From Gordionus sp. m RMFG-2023 (taxonomy: Eukaryota; Nematomorpha; Gordioida; Chordodea; Parachordodidae): a DNA stretch of 64,000 nt. The notes beneath the pieces are model-generated. The model searched no databases. It was not told the DNA's origin and worked only from the letters and a program-made list of their open reading frames with translations. Shown one piece after another: positions 24,131 to 35,920 of the stretch (the first letter of the stretch is position 1; each line of letters starts with the position of its first letter). Both the position numbers and the translations under genes were made by a program. The stretch spans positions 9,581,743 to 9,645,742 of the forward strand of contig NC_088778.1 of assembly GCF_954871325.1 (NCBI RefSeq), given 5' to 3'.

Positions 24131-24660
24131 ATATTGATGAACGCCCCCCAAGGTCACTATTATCCTAGATACAAAATTATGTTAAGGGAGAAGGAGGCAC
24201 AATTATGAAAAACATAATTACGTCTCTAAAAAGGCGCAGTAATTATATTTAAATATTTATTGTTTTTGTCTTAAGAAAAGAAATTCCTTAGCCTCTATAG
24301 GGTAGATTTGTATTTTATGGGTCAAAGTGGATGTGGCAATTGTACTAAAAATAAAGTTATCCAATGTTTTATATTTATTTTTTTGTTTAGGCTTGAGTAA
24401 GTGTGTTGCTATTGATATTTGTGGGGTGGTAACCCAGGTATAATACCAGGTAGATGAGGCCATCGTCTTAAAAGGTTGCGTTTTTTGTTTAGTTTATACA
24501 TTAATTTCTTAACCTTTATAATTGTTGTTTGAGTTTCTTACATGACTTTTCCACTGATTCCAATACTCCACCTCCTATATATCTTTTTAATGTTATATAA
24601 TAAGTTTTCTTATGAAATACATTGTTGTCCAACAAACTACACTAACACCACATTACCCCC
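24131..24660 (-). other. Possible LTR-type remnant, unconfirmed
   Basis: On the minus strand a G-run (CTAGGGGGGTAA) near 24655-24666 is followed by TGTGGTGTTAGTG, which looks like a purine tract and LTR start. A minus-strand frame at 24257-24463 has no recognised domain. No second LTR copy was found, so this could be a solo LTR or chance. Confidence 0.25.
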
Positions 24661-26129
24661 CTAGAAAATGTTAAAATTTCTTATAGGAGGCCGTTTTCCT
24701 TAGAATTTGTCAGTGCTTTAATTACATGTCAATAATCTCAAAATACGCGAATGGGTAGTAAACCTAGTCCAATAAAATGAATGGCTGTAACTCGGAGACG
24801 TTATTACCGAATGCCGATTACAGTTAAAAATAATCTTTCGATTTTGCAATATTGATATTATATTTTTTATAGCCGCGTATCTTAAAATAATAAATTTGTT
24901 AAAACATTATAAAATCTAATAAGATTGGATCAATGTTCTTAAATTTTGTAATATATATATATTTAAAATATGCATAATTTAGGTTGACGGCGCCAGTCAT
25001 TCACAGATTTTAAGATAATTTCGAATGTAACCGATTATGATATTAATTCCCCGATTTTTGTTGTTTAAACTTTTTTGTTTTTGTAATGCATACTATTAAT
25101 ATTAAACTACAGATAGATGATTATAATATCATTAAAGAGTGCTCAAAATTGTTTATATTTTATTACAATCGATTTTTTAATATTATTATTATATTTAAAA
25201 GTTCTCTCTCTTTTTTTAGCTACTCTGCTGCTCCCTCATCATTAACTCTGATTACCAAGAGTTTAATTATTATAATATATTTTTTATATTTTTTATAATA
25301 ACCTTTTAACTTCATTGAATTTTATTAATTAAATTAATATATAATTTTTGGATAATTATTATTGAATATAAATTCATAATTTGGCATGAATAGGATGGAT
25401 GGTTAAATATGCACAAGCACTCAAAAATTAGTGAAGTAGAGGTAGATAACATTGTTTCCGGTCCATTAAGTGAATTTTTTCCTACGAGCCACCCCGTCCA
25501 AAAATTTATTTCTAAAGGAAAAGTAATGAATCAATTTTTTATTGATATAAATTTTCATCGGAAATCAAAAAATTAATTTTTTTAGATGGAATTTTGAAAT
25601 CAGTAAAATTATTTTGCCTAGTTGGTTACACGTGCAGTGAGATTATTTATTGCTTGGTATAGTTCGTGTAGATCTTTATAATGGAGTATTAATTATGTCA
25701 GAGTTTGTTTACACGATTCTCTTTTTTATTAAGGTCTCGGAGAAACGCTTTTGCTCCTCTTTAAAGATGCCACCATGAGTCTGGGGATTGCTAAAATCAA
25801 ATATCAATTTAAACTAATCGTGATATACACATCAGAGATGGTTTAATTTAAAAACCAGTTAACTTTCATAAATTAATATTTATTTCAGCTAAATTAAGTT
25901 TAAAAAAAGAAGGTGCTATTATTTTACTTATATCTTTTTAATTTACATTATTTTCCAAAAAACTAAAAGAGCTGTAAAAAAATATTTTTGTTAAGTTTTT
26001 AAGAAAATATATAAATTTCTATATTTTCAGATTAAAAAGAAAATTTTAATTTATCAAAAAATTTTTTTTTAATAGTAAATATTTATATCGATATATATAT
26101 ATATATAATTCCGTGATCCGTGATATATA
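24661..26129. other. Gene-free AT-rich stretch
   Basis: I see no gene or clear repeat. The open frame at 25086-25298 is an AT-rich artefact. Confidence 0.4.
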
Positions 26130-26370
26130 GCGCATATGCCCTCTGGCGTTAAATAAACAACAGAGCTACGCTAGGTATTCCTCATTTCCATCTAATTGGA
26201 ACATAAGTTAATTGGGTGAAAGTTTAAAAAAAATATGAGGAGCCCTCTACACGTTTGTGGGCAAGCCGCATTGTACGCGCAACATTTCGAAAAATGTTAC
26301 AGACGTCCATAGGCCTTAAGAAAAAGAGCGGGGCAAAAAAAGAGTCTATGCCCAAGAACTGCAGTATAAG
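26130..26370. other. Unexplained GC-richer island
   Basis: About 240 bp with markedly more GC than its surroundings (for example GCAAGCCGCATTGTACGCGC and AAAGAGCGGGGC). In one minus-strand frame about 30 codons are open (LRPMDVCNIFRNVARTMRLA and on) before a stop. I do not recognise a family. It may be a remnant of a repeat or a small RNA-derived element. Confidence 0.3.
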
Positions 26371-27969
26371 TTAATTACTTTAAAGGTGGGTCGTGGCTGA
26401 TTTTAAATTTAATTTTTTTATAATTAAATTTGTGAATTCATACTAAAAAATTTTTTTAAAAGAGCACACCAATTCCATTCGGTTTGTCCTGAATTAAATT
26501 GCAAATTTATTGATGATTCTAAATATGTAATTATATACTTATTTATTAATTATAGATGCTCAATTATCTAATTGCAAACTTTGCTCAGAAACTGGAAGAT
26601 TTTTTCAACAATATTATTATTCTCTTACACATTCGTGATTTTGAATATTTTCTTTTTTTTTACATTTTCGTAATTTTAGCCAAAAAGTTCAATATCCATT
26701 TTAGATTTTAGGGCAACACGCCTTCAATAACTATTTTATTAAAAATTTTTATGGGTAAAAACTTGAAAAAACAGTAATCAAGTTAGGATAAATACACTTT
26801 AATACATTAAAAGTAAAAACAAAATTTGGAAACAATCCAAAAGTTTTTATTTTTGTTAGAACTTACTAACTGAAATTCTCGAACAGGGGTTCATGGAAAA
26901 AATTTGCTTCGTTCCTGGTTCATAACCTAAATATCTTTAAATCCGGGTTCGGAAAAGGAGGTCTCGAACCCGGGTCCGGAGATCTAGTAGATTTGGTTCA
27001 GAACCTTAAAATTTTGGTCATATTTTTTTAAATTATTTTTTGAACTTTAAAAAGGTATCATGTGTTGAAAATGTCTTATTTCACTTTTTTTTTACAAAAT
27101 ATCTTATTGAAATTAAAAGTTAAAGTGTATATAATATTTTTATTATACATAAATTAAATTTTGAAAAAAGGTAAAAAAAATAGTTATTTTTATTATTTAT
27201 TTTATTATTGTTCATTGTTTAACTTAAAAAAAGACAAGCATAACAAATAATATGAAATGATAGTAATAAGAAAATGTCACTATCGTGTCATAAAATATAT
27301 AAAATATATAATAAAAATAATAAATATATTTGTATTAGATATTATAAAAAGTGTATATTATAAATATACTAGTAAATTCTTAATGATTTTTTGTTTATTT
27401 TATTTAAAAAAAATATATATAGGTAAAAAAAATAATATTTTTAGAAAATGAGTATTTTCTTTTTCTTATTAATTCATTAAAAAGATATACACTTTTTTGG
27501 AACAAAACAATTATATTATATCAATTGTTGTTTTAGAGTATTCTTATTTATAATGCGGAACGCAAATAATACCATTTGAAATGATATCCTCTAAATGAGT
27601 AAAATTTGAAGTTTCATGATTTTAAAAAAATTCGGCAGCAAATAAGATTATATTTTTTTCAAAAAAAAATGAGTGTCAGTTACTTTTAAAAATCCGATAC
27701 TGGGTTTAGCAAATGTTTCATAAAAAAGGCGGCGTTTAAATGATTTTTTTAAAAAAATCCGGACTGCATGTTGCAAAATATAAAGCAAATATAATGAAAT
27801 TTTAAAATAAACCGCTCTAAAATAAGTTTTTTTAAATCAGTTTTTAAATGTTTTTTTTGAAATGCAATACAAACTTAAAACTGAAATTTTGAAAAAAGGT
27901 TATCTTTTTTAAATTATATAAGTTTGCATATAATGTAAAAACCGGACTTAAAATTGAATCAGCGAATCG
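26371..27969. other. Gene-free AT-rich stretch
   Basis: A patch at about 26940-26990 with GGGTTCG and GGAGATCTAG resembles a degraded TAGAGATCTGCA-family end. The open frame at 27257-27451 is an A/T artefact. Confidence 0.35.
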
Positions 27970-28275
27970 AACGACCTGCGATATTTATTCGAATTTACTT
28001 GTTTCCGATTTTCTTTGGTAGGGCATTTGGCGTAAAACCAGATTTTTTAAAAAAAATTTGGCCCGGTATATAGGATTCCTTTTAAATAGAATTTGAATAA
28101 TTTTGGGTTGCATTTTATAAATGAATTTTAAAAGAGAGAAAAAAAGTGAATAAATATAAGAAACTAATGAATGTTAAATATGATCCATTAGGCCCGATCC
28201 GGCTTTGTAATTTTTTTAAAATATAAAGCCCATCTAATTATATTGATTTAGTATCGGGTTTCGGCCTAAACTTAA
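27970..28275. mobile_element. Degraded TAGAGATCTGCA-family element
   Basis: CGACCTGCG near 27972 and AAAGGTCTCGCG near 28266 could be its ends. GGCCCGG and GGCCCGATCCGGC blocks lie inside, as in the better copies. Confidence 0.4.
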
Positions 28276-29741
28276 AGGTCTCGCGTATAAAGATTTGTCT
28301 TTTCAAATATGTATTTCGCTCATTTATTATTATCTTAAAAATTTATTGCTAAAATATATGATAATATAATATAGTGGGATGGGAATGAGGATGAACAATG
28401 GAGAATAGTATAATAAGATGTCAGATAAGGGGAAAAGGTTATTTTCTCTGGCAAGAAAAGTTTATTAAAATATTTCTTATAATAATGATAAAAAAAGTGT
28501 AAATAATAATTATTATCTAAACTATTTATACCTGTGTTTTGGTAATGACAAAATAAAAAGAAATTCTTATATTTTTTTTAATGTATAATTATTAGTTTTT
28601 TTTATATCATCTTTTATAAGATGATAAGCAATAATAATAATAAAAGGAATTTGAAATACAAAATTTTTTAAAACACCAATATTTTAAATTATTAGCCTTG
28701 AACCAAATTTTTTTAAAGATTGGAGAAACACACAAGACAAGAGGAAGATAAGAAAAAGAAAATATCTAATCGTGGGCGGAGAATTTTTTGCGATGCGCAC
28801 AGCGCAGGCGCTTAAACATTTTTAGATTAAAAAAGGGGAAGATCAATTTTCGATAAAATTTATAATCTTTCTTCTTTTTTTTTTTAGTTTTATGAAGTTT
28901 ATAGATTTTATATGGATATTATAAATAAAATTGATAATTAATCTCTATGTAAAATTATGATAAATCGTTTTTTAGTGAAAGTTTAATAAGATTTATTACT
29001 TAAAATTTTTTATTTTAATTTTCTACTCTCCTTCCTTTTTTTTTCGTATACTTGCTCTATAGATAACGTGAAATATATTTTATCTGTCAAGGTTGTATAA
29101 AAAATGATTATTAAAACAAATCAGCGATTTACAAACCCAGAACTCGATTTGAACCATATGTTCGACAATTATTTTAGAAATCCGGGCTGAGTTATTAAAA
29201 TTAAAAATCAGGCTTGGCTTAATTTTAAGCATAAGCCAGTTGGGAAATCACGTAATGGATCACTTAACACTCCTGAATTTCCCTTTGAATTAATTTACAA
29301 AAATAGAACCAAAATTTGTTAATAATTCGGGTCGGGCCATCGCAATTTTAAAAATCACTGGCTAAAAATAAAAGGGGAAGGGTTTAAAAATGTGAAATAT
29401 TATTAAAAACGGGCAGAGTCGGGCCTAGACATCTTCTTCGTCTCTGATATACGAATGGGGCCGAGATTAAAAAGTAAATTTTAATTAATATCCAATCAAC
29501 CAGTTGGAAAATCGGATGATTTATTAATAATCATTTATTTCTCTTTGAAACTAATTACGAAATTCGACCAAATTAGAATATCACTAAATTTTAAAAAGGG
29601 GTATGGGTGGGGCGGTAGACTGGGAAATTAAAAAAAAATTAAACTCGGGTCGGGTCTAATAGTCGATACCAAATTTAGACTACTCCATAAAAAGTGAAGA
29701 TAGTGAAAAACAAAAACTCTGACTCACTGAATTATTACAAC
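28276..29741. other. Gene-free stretch with degraded element traces
   Basis: GC-rich patches at about 29130-29460 (AACCCAGAACTCG, GGGTCGGGCC, GGGCAGAGTCGGGCC, ending CGTCTCTGATA) resemble an old TAGAGATCTGCA-family copy. No gene seen. Confidence 0.35.
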
Positions 29742-29915
29742 TAGGGTTGTGCCGATTCCACAAATTTTCACCGATTCGATATTTTCCGATATTGCTATAA
29801 AACCGATTCAATATCTATATTGATACAATCATAAAATAACCAAAAACAAAAAAATTATCAGGTAGAAAATCCGCCCGATCCGATATTTTTTTAAAAAAGC
29901 TAAATATCGTCTCTA
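29742..29915. mobile_element. Short TAGGGRTGTRCCGAT-family derivative, 174 bp
   Basis: The left end TAGGGTTGTGCCGATTCC is clear. The right end (AAATATCGTCTCTA) is degraded. Flanking 8-mers agree at 5 of 8. The body keeps AAAATAACCAAAAA text shared with the copy at 17995-18567. Confidence 0.6.
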
Positions 29916-31377
29916 ACTATAAGCGGCAAATTGCCTTATGGAGGTCAAACTTTAGCCAAATATTTTAGGCATTAGCTTTTATTCAAAAATTATTCTATTC
30001 CAAATGTATAGCAAATACAATTCTTTCTTTAAGGCAAAGGTCCCAAATGTTGAAAAATTGTTATCATATAAAAAATATTGGATGCTCCACTATATCCTGA
30101 TTATCACTCATACTCATAGGCTAAATTTGAGATGTAGTAGAAGGTCTCCTAAAATAGAGGTCTTCATAGAATTATTTGTGATATAATTATATATTCTCAA
30201 AAGACTCCATAAATGACGAAATTTTTTTATGCTAAAAGTGGGGGGGGGGGTGGACCTGTACCTGAATGCTTATTGTTTTTTCCTAACGCGTCTTATCAAT
30301 CGAACAGATTTCGCAATAATTGCGTAGGTTGCTAGCATATTTTTACTTTTTTAATAAAAACACTCAAAGTTGCCCTCAACAAAATAACCTTATTTTTTTC
30401 TCAAGTCAAGTTGATACAAATTATATATTTTATTTATTTTAATCCTGCTGAGAATTTATAATAATAAAAAAAACGCAAAACCCTATAAGGTGATCACTCA
30501 AGGGTGTTTATGTTTTGGTCAACATAAGGCCTGATCAATATGCGTAACATTTCGTTAAATATTTTAAATAGGATCTTGGGGGCCCACTTAAAAAAAGGAT
30601 GAAAATAGCTAGGTAACCATTTTTGAATCTCACAATAACAATAAGTATGATATGCTGTATTGAATAATATACACATTTATAATTTCGACAGGTGAAAATT
30701 ATATAATTAATTGCTTCATTTTTTGTTGTTTAAAGATGCAAAAATTTGACGTGGTTTTTTTTTTTACTAAATATAAAAATAAATAAAGTAACTCAACTCA
30801 TAAAAACAATGGCATAAAAATATAACACGATAAAATTAAGGTTTGATGTGAATTCAAAGATATAAGTATCGAGTTACTCAATTTAAAAAACGCTCAATCT
30901 TTTCTTCCCCGCATGCAGTTCATTATAACACATAAAATGGAATGCTCTAATATAATGCATATCATATGATATTGGTAAATTAACAACAAATCTTTTTGAA
31001 GAGTTTATTTTATATTATACTTTTTTATTCTAGTTTTTTTTTGTTTTATATAAAAATAAAATCATTTAAAATATAAAATATTTTAATTATATCGAATTCG
31101 TATGAAGTCGTTAATGTGCATAGATTGATCTCTCAAGGTTTTTTTTGAAAATGATCAAACAAATTTTTGGATTTAAATCATACCATAAAATTCAAAATCT
31201 TTTTTGTAAAAAATATTTTTATAATTTTTTATGCATAAATATCTTTCATAATGAAATTACTAAATTTTTTTTATAAAAATGATTTTGATCTTTTTACAAT
31301 TATTTTTTCCCAATTTTGTGAGCTTCATATTCAAAAGTTTTTGAAGAAATTTTTATCAAACTATTTATGACTATATT
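29916..31377. other. Gene-free AT-rich stretch
   Basis: A G-run lies at about 30240-30250. The open frames at 30004-30186 and 30494-30676 show no domain. No gene seen. Confidence 0.4.
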
Positions 31378-31804
31378 TAGTGATCTGCATCGAGCCTGAT
31401 TTTTCAAGCCCGGCCCGAATTTTTTTTAAAAATTTACCGACCCAACCCGGCCCGAATTTATTTAAATATAGAAATTAATTTTTTTAATTACTCAAAATTA
31501 AAGACATATGTTATATGTCGTTTAATTTCTATAAATAAAATCAAATATTTTACATAAAAAAATTCAATATAAAATTGATAAATTTAGATATATTTAAAAA
31601 AATTTCTAAGGTCCGGCCCGACCCGGCCCGAATTTTTTTTAAAAATATTTGGCCCGGCCCGACCCGAACCGAACCCAATTTTTTTTTAAAATATTAGGCC
31701 CGGCCCGACCCGAACCCAATTATTTTAAATAGAATTAGGCCCGAACCCGGCCCGAAGCCTGTTCGGGGCCGGGTACGGGCCGGGCCTAACTTTGCAGATC
31801 TCTA
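31378..31804. mobile_element. TAGAGATCTGCA-family element with internal GCCCGGCCCGAATTTTT repeats
   Basis: The left end is TAGTGATCTGCA and the right end TGCAGATCTCTA. Flanking 8-mers ACTATATT and ACTATAAT agree at 7 of 8. The right half repeats a unit of the form GGCCCGGCCCGACCCGAA followed by an A/T run, about five times, which produces an extreme GC/AT alternation. Confidence 0.85.
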
Positions 31805-32628
31805 ACTATAATAAGATTCGTTGGAGGCGAACTGAAAATACTATAAACCTCTAGAGATGGATAAAATATTGATTTCGGGTTGTTAGTAACCGTTGTAGTT
31901 ATTGATAACAATACGAATCTACAAATTTAATAAAATTTTTCAAATTTTTTTTCATGACGAAATATAACTAGTTACAAATTGCATCCATAAAAATAGCTAG
32001 TTACATTGAAAGTCACTGTTAGCTTCTTATTTTCAAACCATCAAAACTTTTGAGATTCACAATACCTCAACAGTTAATTTGTACATTTTTTTATATAACT
32101 CAGTATTTTTAATATAATAACTCAGCATTTGAAATTTATTTGTAAATATTCCTTGGAAATCTCGTGTTTTACAAATACTTTTCCTTCACTTATTTAGAAA
32201 TATTTATATGATTATTATTTTTTATTATATAGTTTTTTTATTTATATTTTGAAATATTATGTATTAGAAAATAAAATTTCATTATATTATATAAAATAAT
32301 TATGCATTACAAATTTTATTTAGCCATCCATACCCTATTTTGAAAATGTTTAAAACTTTAAGTAACCCTAATGATAAAGTTTTAAAAGTTTCACAAATAT
32401 TTTTTAACCTTATTTTTTTTTCTTAAAAATAGGCATATTTTACGTGTTTTGATTAAGTTTTAGAATTAAATTTGTGGAAGTTTTGGACACAGCCTGAAAA
32501 GAATTTAAATAAAAGAAAATTTAGATAAAGAAATGATTGCATTGAAAACTATTTATTTGCACTGAAAACATATATAAATAACAAGAGTATTTTATTAAAA
32601 TATAATTTCAAAAATTGGTGTCTAAAAG
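31805..32628. other. Gene-free AT-rich stretch
   Basis: No gene or clear repeat seen. Confidence 0.4.
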
Positions 32629-33511
32629 GTAGAGGAGACTGGGGTTAGGTAAACCCCGGGGCTTGGCAACCCACTTAATCTCATTTTAAAATTAAATACA
32701 CCAGAAGGTTCAAATTTTATCCTAATATAGTTTTTATTACTATACATCTATGGACAAAATATATTTTAAGATAATTAATTGTTAAAATTTTTATTTTTAA
32801 TGAAATTTTCAAAAGATTTTTACATGACAGAATTTTAATTTTTATTAAAATATATAATCATTTATATGTAAATTAAATTTTATTACAAAGTTTAAACATT
32901 CTTCTATAATTTGGGTAAGTTTTATGAGTATTTATCAAATCTAGATATTATCTCAATCATGATTTGTCAATTTAGAGCTAGCGGGGTTTGCTAAACCATA
33001 CATGTCAATTATGGCATTTAATAATGAAAAAAATTTCAAAATCTTGAAAAGGCAATAAATGGCTGTTTATGATTAGTATTTAGGATTTATGCTAAGAAAT
33101 CTTAATCTCTCCTTAAAATTCATATTTTTTTATGTCCAAAAATGTTTATTAGATTAGCCAAAGTTTCAAAGTATTATGATATTTTGAACAATAAAACAAT
33201 AAAATTATTCTATACATATCATTATTAATAAATAAAAATGCATTTCAATTTATTATGGCCTAAAAAAACCAATGGTTTAGGAAGCCCCTTGAAGTGGTTT
33301 GCCTCACCACGCTATTGGGGCTTGTTGAACAAAATTTTCACTTTTAAAATTAAAAAAAAATAATTATATTCTTAAGATTTTTTATAAGGAATCTTTATAA
33401 AGTATAGTTTTAGGTATCCAATCATATATTATTTTTTATATTATCTATAAAACAACAAGAGCTATAGCCAATTTTGTAAAAATTGGTTCGACTAACCCCA
33501 GTCTCCTCTAC
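32629..33511. mobile_element. Terminal-inverted-repeat element, possibly Tc1/mariner-like
   Basis: GTAGAGGAGACTGGGGTTAG at 32629-32648 is perfectly complemented at 33492-33511. If the outermost base is set aside, both ends begin with TA, matching the TA duplication of Tc1/mariner elements. Subterminal CCCCGGGGCTTGG on the left is echoed by GGGGCTTG on the right. No transposase was found in the 0.8 kb interior. Confidence 0.75.
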
Positions 33512-35742
33512 GTTATAAGTTTTTCTCCAAAAATTAGCTTCTCTAGACTACTTTCTACAGGAGCGCTTGATGTGAGACATTATATTTAATAAACATTAAT
33601 TTGAAATATGCGAAATCATATAAAGATAGTGAATAATGATATATAAATATTTAACATACTTTAAAAACTAAAAGTAACTTACCTTTTCTAATTTCATTCC
33701 AAAAATATTTAACTAGTTTCATTTATTTTTTGTCAAATAATATAATTTAACATCACTACTTATAGCAAAGTTTAGAATTAGAATATGGAAACTCGGAACC
33801 GGGATAAATCTACGACTCATACCCTCATTTTGCAACTTTAGGAACCGGAAATTGGACTTATAAATTTTTATTAGACCCCCAACCAGAATTGCAGCCCTTT
33901 TTTTATTCCACTTTCCAAACTGGTTATATTTTATTTAAATAATATTTTTGATAAATAAAATTTTTATGAAGAGCCCTGATATTCTTATTGTGATTTGTAT
34001 AGATGGACTTAATAAGGATTGAAAGAAAAAATATTTAAGTCGACAAAATTATTATATAAAATTTTATAATTCAAATTTAAAGATGAAAATGTTTTTGCTT
34101 GCTTCCTCTGAATTCGTGAAAAAAGATAACAAGATAATAAGAGGAGATTATTTTTTAAACCTAGATATGCGACAAGATTTATTTATAATTATATACTCGA
34201 AGTAGCTTATAGCGATAAGGATTTGTGAAATAACTTTTCTAAACACTATTATAGTATTTTTCTACAGGGCACTTCACCACGACATTTTTACCCATTTACC
34301 CAGTAAATAATAAATGTAAATAATAAATGATTTCTTATTTCCAATTTTTAAAAAAATTTATATACACAATTATGTTATAATTTTAAAAAGGAGTGCAACT
34401 GTATTTTTTTTTGCATAACTAGAAAAATATGTTATTAAGGAGATTCGGGCACTGTAGGACCTATTCTATTCTATATTCGACTTTAATGGTTAAATAAGCA
34501 TTTAAACATTAAAAGTTGACCCCAATTTTATAAATTAGCAAACATTTTTCGATTTTCTAAACCAGTCGAATTATAATAATTTAATTTTTTTTATTGCCAA
34601 TTAAATTTTACTAGTATCAATTTTCTATTTGCCAATCACCGATACAACTGATCCGATATTAATAATAATGGAAACCGGTATTTATACGGCTCGATTTTAA
34701 AAAATTGCAGATTCCCGAACTCTTTTAATAAAAGTATAATCTGAACTGGACTAAAATTCGTACACAAAAAATACCACAGTTTTCAGAAAAAATCTGTTCT
34801 TATCGATCCTGTGTAATAATAAACTAATGACCTTCATCAATAAAACTTCTTCATGCTGAATATCTCCCTAATTTGACATATGGGTGATCATCCCGTGCCA
34901 TACTTAAAAAATGTTGTATACTTTTACCAAAACGCAGCCGTCATTGAATTTGAATGGCTAACGTATGGAGGATCCATTATTATGAATTCATACTTTACAA
35001 AAAAATTATTTTCCTAGTTTGCTAATTGCTTTTTTAATTTTAAAAAGGTGTGTTTTTCGCGTATTTCATATTTCAAATCGAAATTTATATAAAAAATTCA
35101 ATTTCTTAACATGAAGTTGAAAACTAATTTATTAATTTTAAAAAAAAATTAAATTATAAAAATTCACAAAAAAGCTGCTTCTCTTAGGAAAACTTGTAAA
35201 AATATAATTAAATTAATTATTATATAATTAGTTTTTTATTTATTTCTTTTATTTTTATGCGAATAAGGTTATATTGTAATATAAATATTTATAACTATAT
35301 TATATGATCCCAGTTATTTCGATAAGGTGTTATTTATTAGTTAGGTAATAAGAGTTTAATATAATTTATAAGAAATCAAATTATTTTAGATCTATATTAT
35401 AATAATGAATGATGTAATGTCTTTTAATGGATAGATGATTCTTATTTTAAGAATGAAATATTTATAGAATTATTTATTTTCCTTCTTTTTATTGCTAAAT
35501 TAAGTGTCGCATGCACATTGAGAAAAGTAGTATGCGTTTGTTTATTTGTAAATTTTTATGGTTTTTAATACTATAAAAAAACGAGTTTGAATAATGTGAG
35601 TTATAACCTGGAATCGTGATGAATTTTTTTTTAGAATATTATATTTTTTTCATTCTCAAAAATACTAAATTTTTACTAATTACAATATTTTATTTGAATT
35701 ATTTTTTTAATCTCGCTAGATAATGTTGTACACATTAATTAA
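33512..35742. other. Upstream region of the ASPP gene, no confirmed exon
   Basis: Mostly A/T runs. A TAGGGRTGTRCCGAT-family scrap lies at about 34620-34690 (CGATACAACTGATCCGATAT). A GC-richer plus-strand frame at 34880-35016 (MGDHPVPYLKNVVYFYQNAA.., then EFEWLTYGGS) looks protein-like. I could not tie it to the ASPP N-terminus, so it is an unassigned candidate exon. Confidence 0.35.
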
Positions 35743-35820
35743 TCAAAAATTCTAACTCAAAAATTACATCGTTATGACTCTTCACGCTGCAATCAGGTAA
35801 ACTTAATTACCACCGCAAAC

Positions 35821-35920
35821 ATGATCGCCAATAAAAGCTGCCTAATGGCCCGCGATACCTTAGGTTATGCGCACAATAACTTAAGGCTCAACGGGGAAGA
35901 CAGCGAGAGGGAAAATAGTG
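35821..35920 (+). CDS. ASPP: ASPP exon 1 (provisional start)
   Basis: It encodes MIANKSCLMARDTLG and on to ENS, then donor GTATTT after phase 1. It is GC-richer than the flanks. The frame is open upstream to 35743, so this could instead be an internal exon. Confidence 0.6.

Noticed and set aside
24131-24660. A definite solo LTR
   Set aside because: Only a G-run followed by a TG start is seen; no second copy, target duplication or internal domain.
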